The position numbers were made by a program, and so were the translations under genes. Below are positions 24,462 through 24,850 of a stretch of DNA of 24,850 nucleotides, in pieces; within the stretch, counting starts at the first letter, position 1; each line of letters opens with the position of its first letter. Source of the stretch: an uncultured Amylibacter sp. Lineage in GTDB: Bacteria; Pseudomonadota; Alphaproteobacteria; Rhodobacterales; Rhodobacteraceae. Location of the stretch: assembly GCA_938001995.1 (NCBI GenBank), contig CALLAV010000306.1:1-24850 (forward strand), given 5' to 3'. A model generated the notes under the pieces. The model was not told the origin of the DNA and searched no databases. It worked only from the letters and a program-made list of their open reading frames with translations.

Positions 24462-24535
24462 CAAAATGTTAACAAACTCTTAATGTCGACACGTCTAAAT
24501 GAACGTGTCGACATTTAGTCTTTGTTAACTCTTTG
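24462..24535. repeat. Large nested palindrome between fabI and the dehalogenase gene
   Basis: All parts share one centre (24498.5). The inner arms are 13 bases, AATGTCGACACGT (24482-24494) and its exact complement (24503-24515), around an eight-base loop. Outer arms GTTAACAAA (24468-24476) and TTTGTTAAC (24521-24529) are a perfect nine-base pair. CAAA (24462-24465) and TTTG (24532-24535) extend it. The arms themselves contain self-palindromes TGTCGACA, twice, 22 bases apart, and GTTAAC, twice, 56 bases apart, so a dimeric protein could bind four boxes. It lies just after the fabI terminator and about 75 bases before the next start, so a regulatory role for that gene is likely. A hairpin or repeated extragenic element is the alternative. 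Confidence 0.75.
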
Positions 24536-24611
24536 CCAATTCCAGACTTACATTTTCGCCATTTCCCTCTGTGGGAATCCCTGACACACTCTTGGCAAAG
24601 GAGACCTTTTC

Positions 24612-24850
24612 ATGCCCATCACCACAGCCGTTTTCGATGCCTACGGAACCCTTTTCGACGTGGCCGCCGCCGCCCGTACCGCGGCCGCTGAACCGAACCG
24701 TGAAGCCCTCGCCGCATGCTGGCAGAAACTCGCAAATGACTGGCGTTTGAAACAACTGCAATACACATGGCTGCGTGCGGTCGCTGATGCCCATTGCGAT
24801 TTCTGGGATGTGACCCAAGACGGTCTCGACTGGGCACTGGAAAACAACGA
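24612..24850 (+). CDS. Haloacid dehalogenase type II (HAD superfamily), partial, N-terminal 79 residues
   Basis: The frame opens with ATG at 24612 after AAAGGAG and runs off the right edge. The first residues, TTAVFDAYGTLFDV, are the HAD motif I with nucleophile Asp9, in the D-A-Y-G-T-L form seen in L-2-haloacid dehalogenases. The W-R-L-K-Q-L-Q-Y-T-W-L-R segment (about residues 44-55) is the type II cap region that carries catalytic and substrate-contact residues in that family. The expected reaction is hydrolysis of (S)-2-haloacids to (R)-2-hydroxyacids in the cytoplasm; natural substrates of marine homologues are often unknown. It begins about 75 bases after the nested palindrome. The rest of the gene is outside the window. 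Confidence 0.88.
   Translation, partial: MPITTAVFDAYGTLFDVAAAARTAAAEPNREALAACWQKLANDWRLKQLQYTWLRAVADAHCDFWDVTQDGLDWALENN

Noticed and set aside
1..24850. CRISPR arrays, tRNA genes, insertion sequences, prophage or integrase genes
   Set aside because: No regularly spaced repeats, cloverleaf-like sequences, transposase or integrase motifs were seen on either strand by reading; a short tRNA or remnant could be missed without a covariance search.

Overview
The window reads as an ordinary chromosomal segment of a marine Rhodobacteraceae (Roseobacter-group alphaproteobacterium). Three things point there: the irr-fabA-fabB-fabI cluster, a Ros/MucR-type regulator with class II-type EPSP synthase and alphaproteobacterial IHF-beta and LapA neighbours, and an RNA upstream of metK that matches the SAM/SAH riboswitch class, which is known mainly from Rhodobacterales. 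No rRNA, tRNA, CRISPR array, integrase or insertion sequence was seen.

Layout. Positions 1-4709, all minus strand, form one block read from right to left: rpsA, sppA, ihfB, lapA, trpF, a GNAT acetyltransferase and a partial dimeric alpha/beta-barrel protein. The rpsA leader (4710-4915) has a plausible promoter and two strong hairpins. At 5175-6686 two secreted-protein genes, an L,D-transpeptidase-like protein (plus) and a small YbjN-like protein (minus), sit convergently between rpsA and cmk. The minus-strand block then continues upstream through cmk, aroA, trmB and metK (the last with its riboswitch). Next come lnt, corC, ybeY and phoH, a tight cluster for lipoprotein maturation and RNA/ribosome quality control. 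Between phoH and miaB lies a two-gene envelope cassette (OmpA-like protein plus small lipoprotein). The two proteins share a 34-residue two-cysteine module.

Positions 17555-19062 hold a MucR-family regulator and a divergent glycosyltransferase-like protein. A perfect bidirectional terminator separates the latter from a TadG-like von Willebrand A protein (19131-20693). Irr (minus) is divergent from fabA-fabB-fabI (plus), which make unsaturated fatty acids and perform the last elongation reduction. A terminator follows fabI, then a large nested palindrome at 24462-24535, then the start of a type II haloacid dehalogenase that runs off the right edge.

Most of the window is housekeeping. The parts least explained by known biology are the OmpA/lipoprotein pair with its shared module, the nested palindrome before the dehalogenase gene, the structured rpsA leader, the inserted transpeptidase-like/YbjN-like pair, and the glycosyltransferase-like protein with a degenerate DxD region. 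Several starts were moved from the longest reading frame on the basis of ribosome binding sites (aroA, trmB, metK, lipoprotein, glycosyltransferase-like, tadG-like, irr, fabI).
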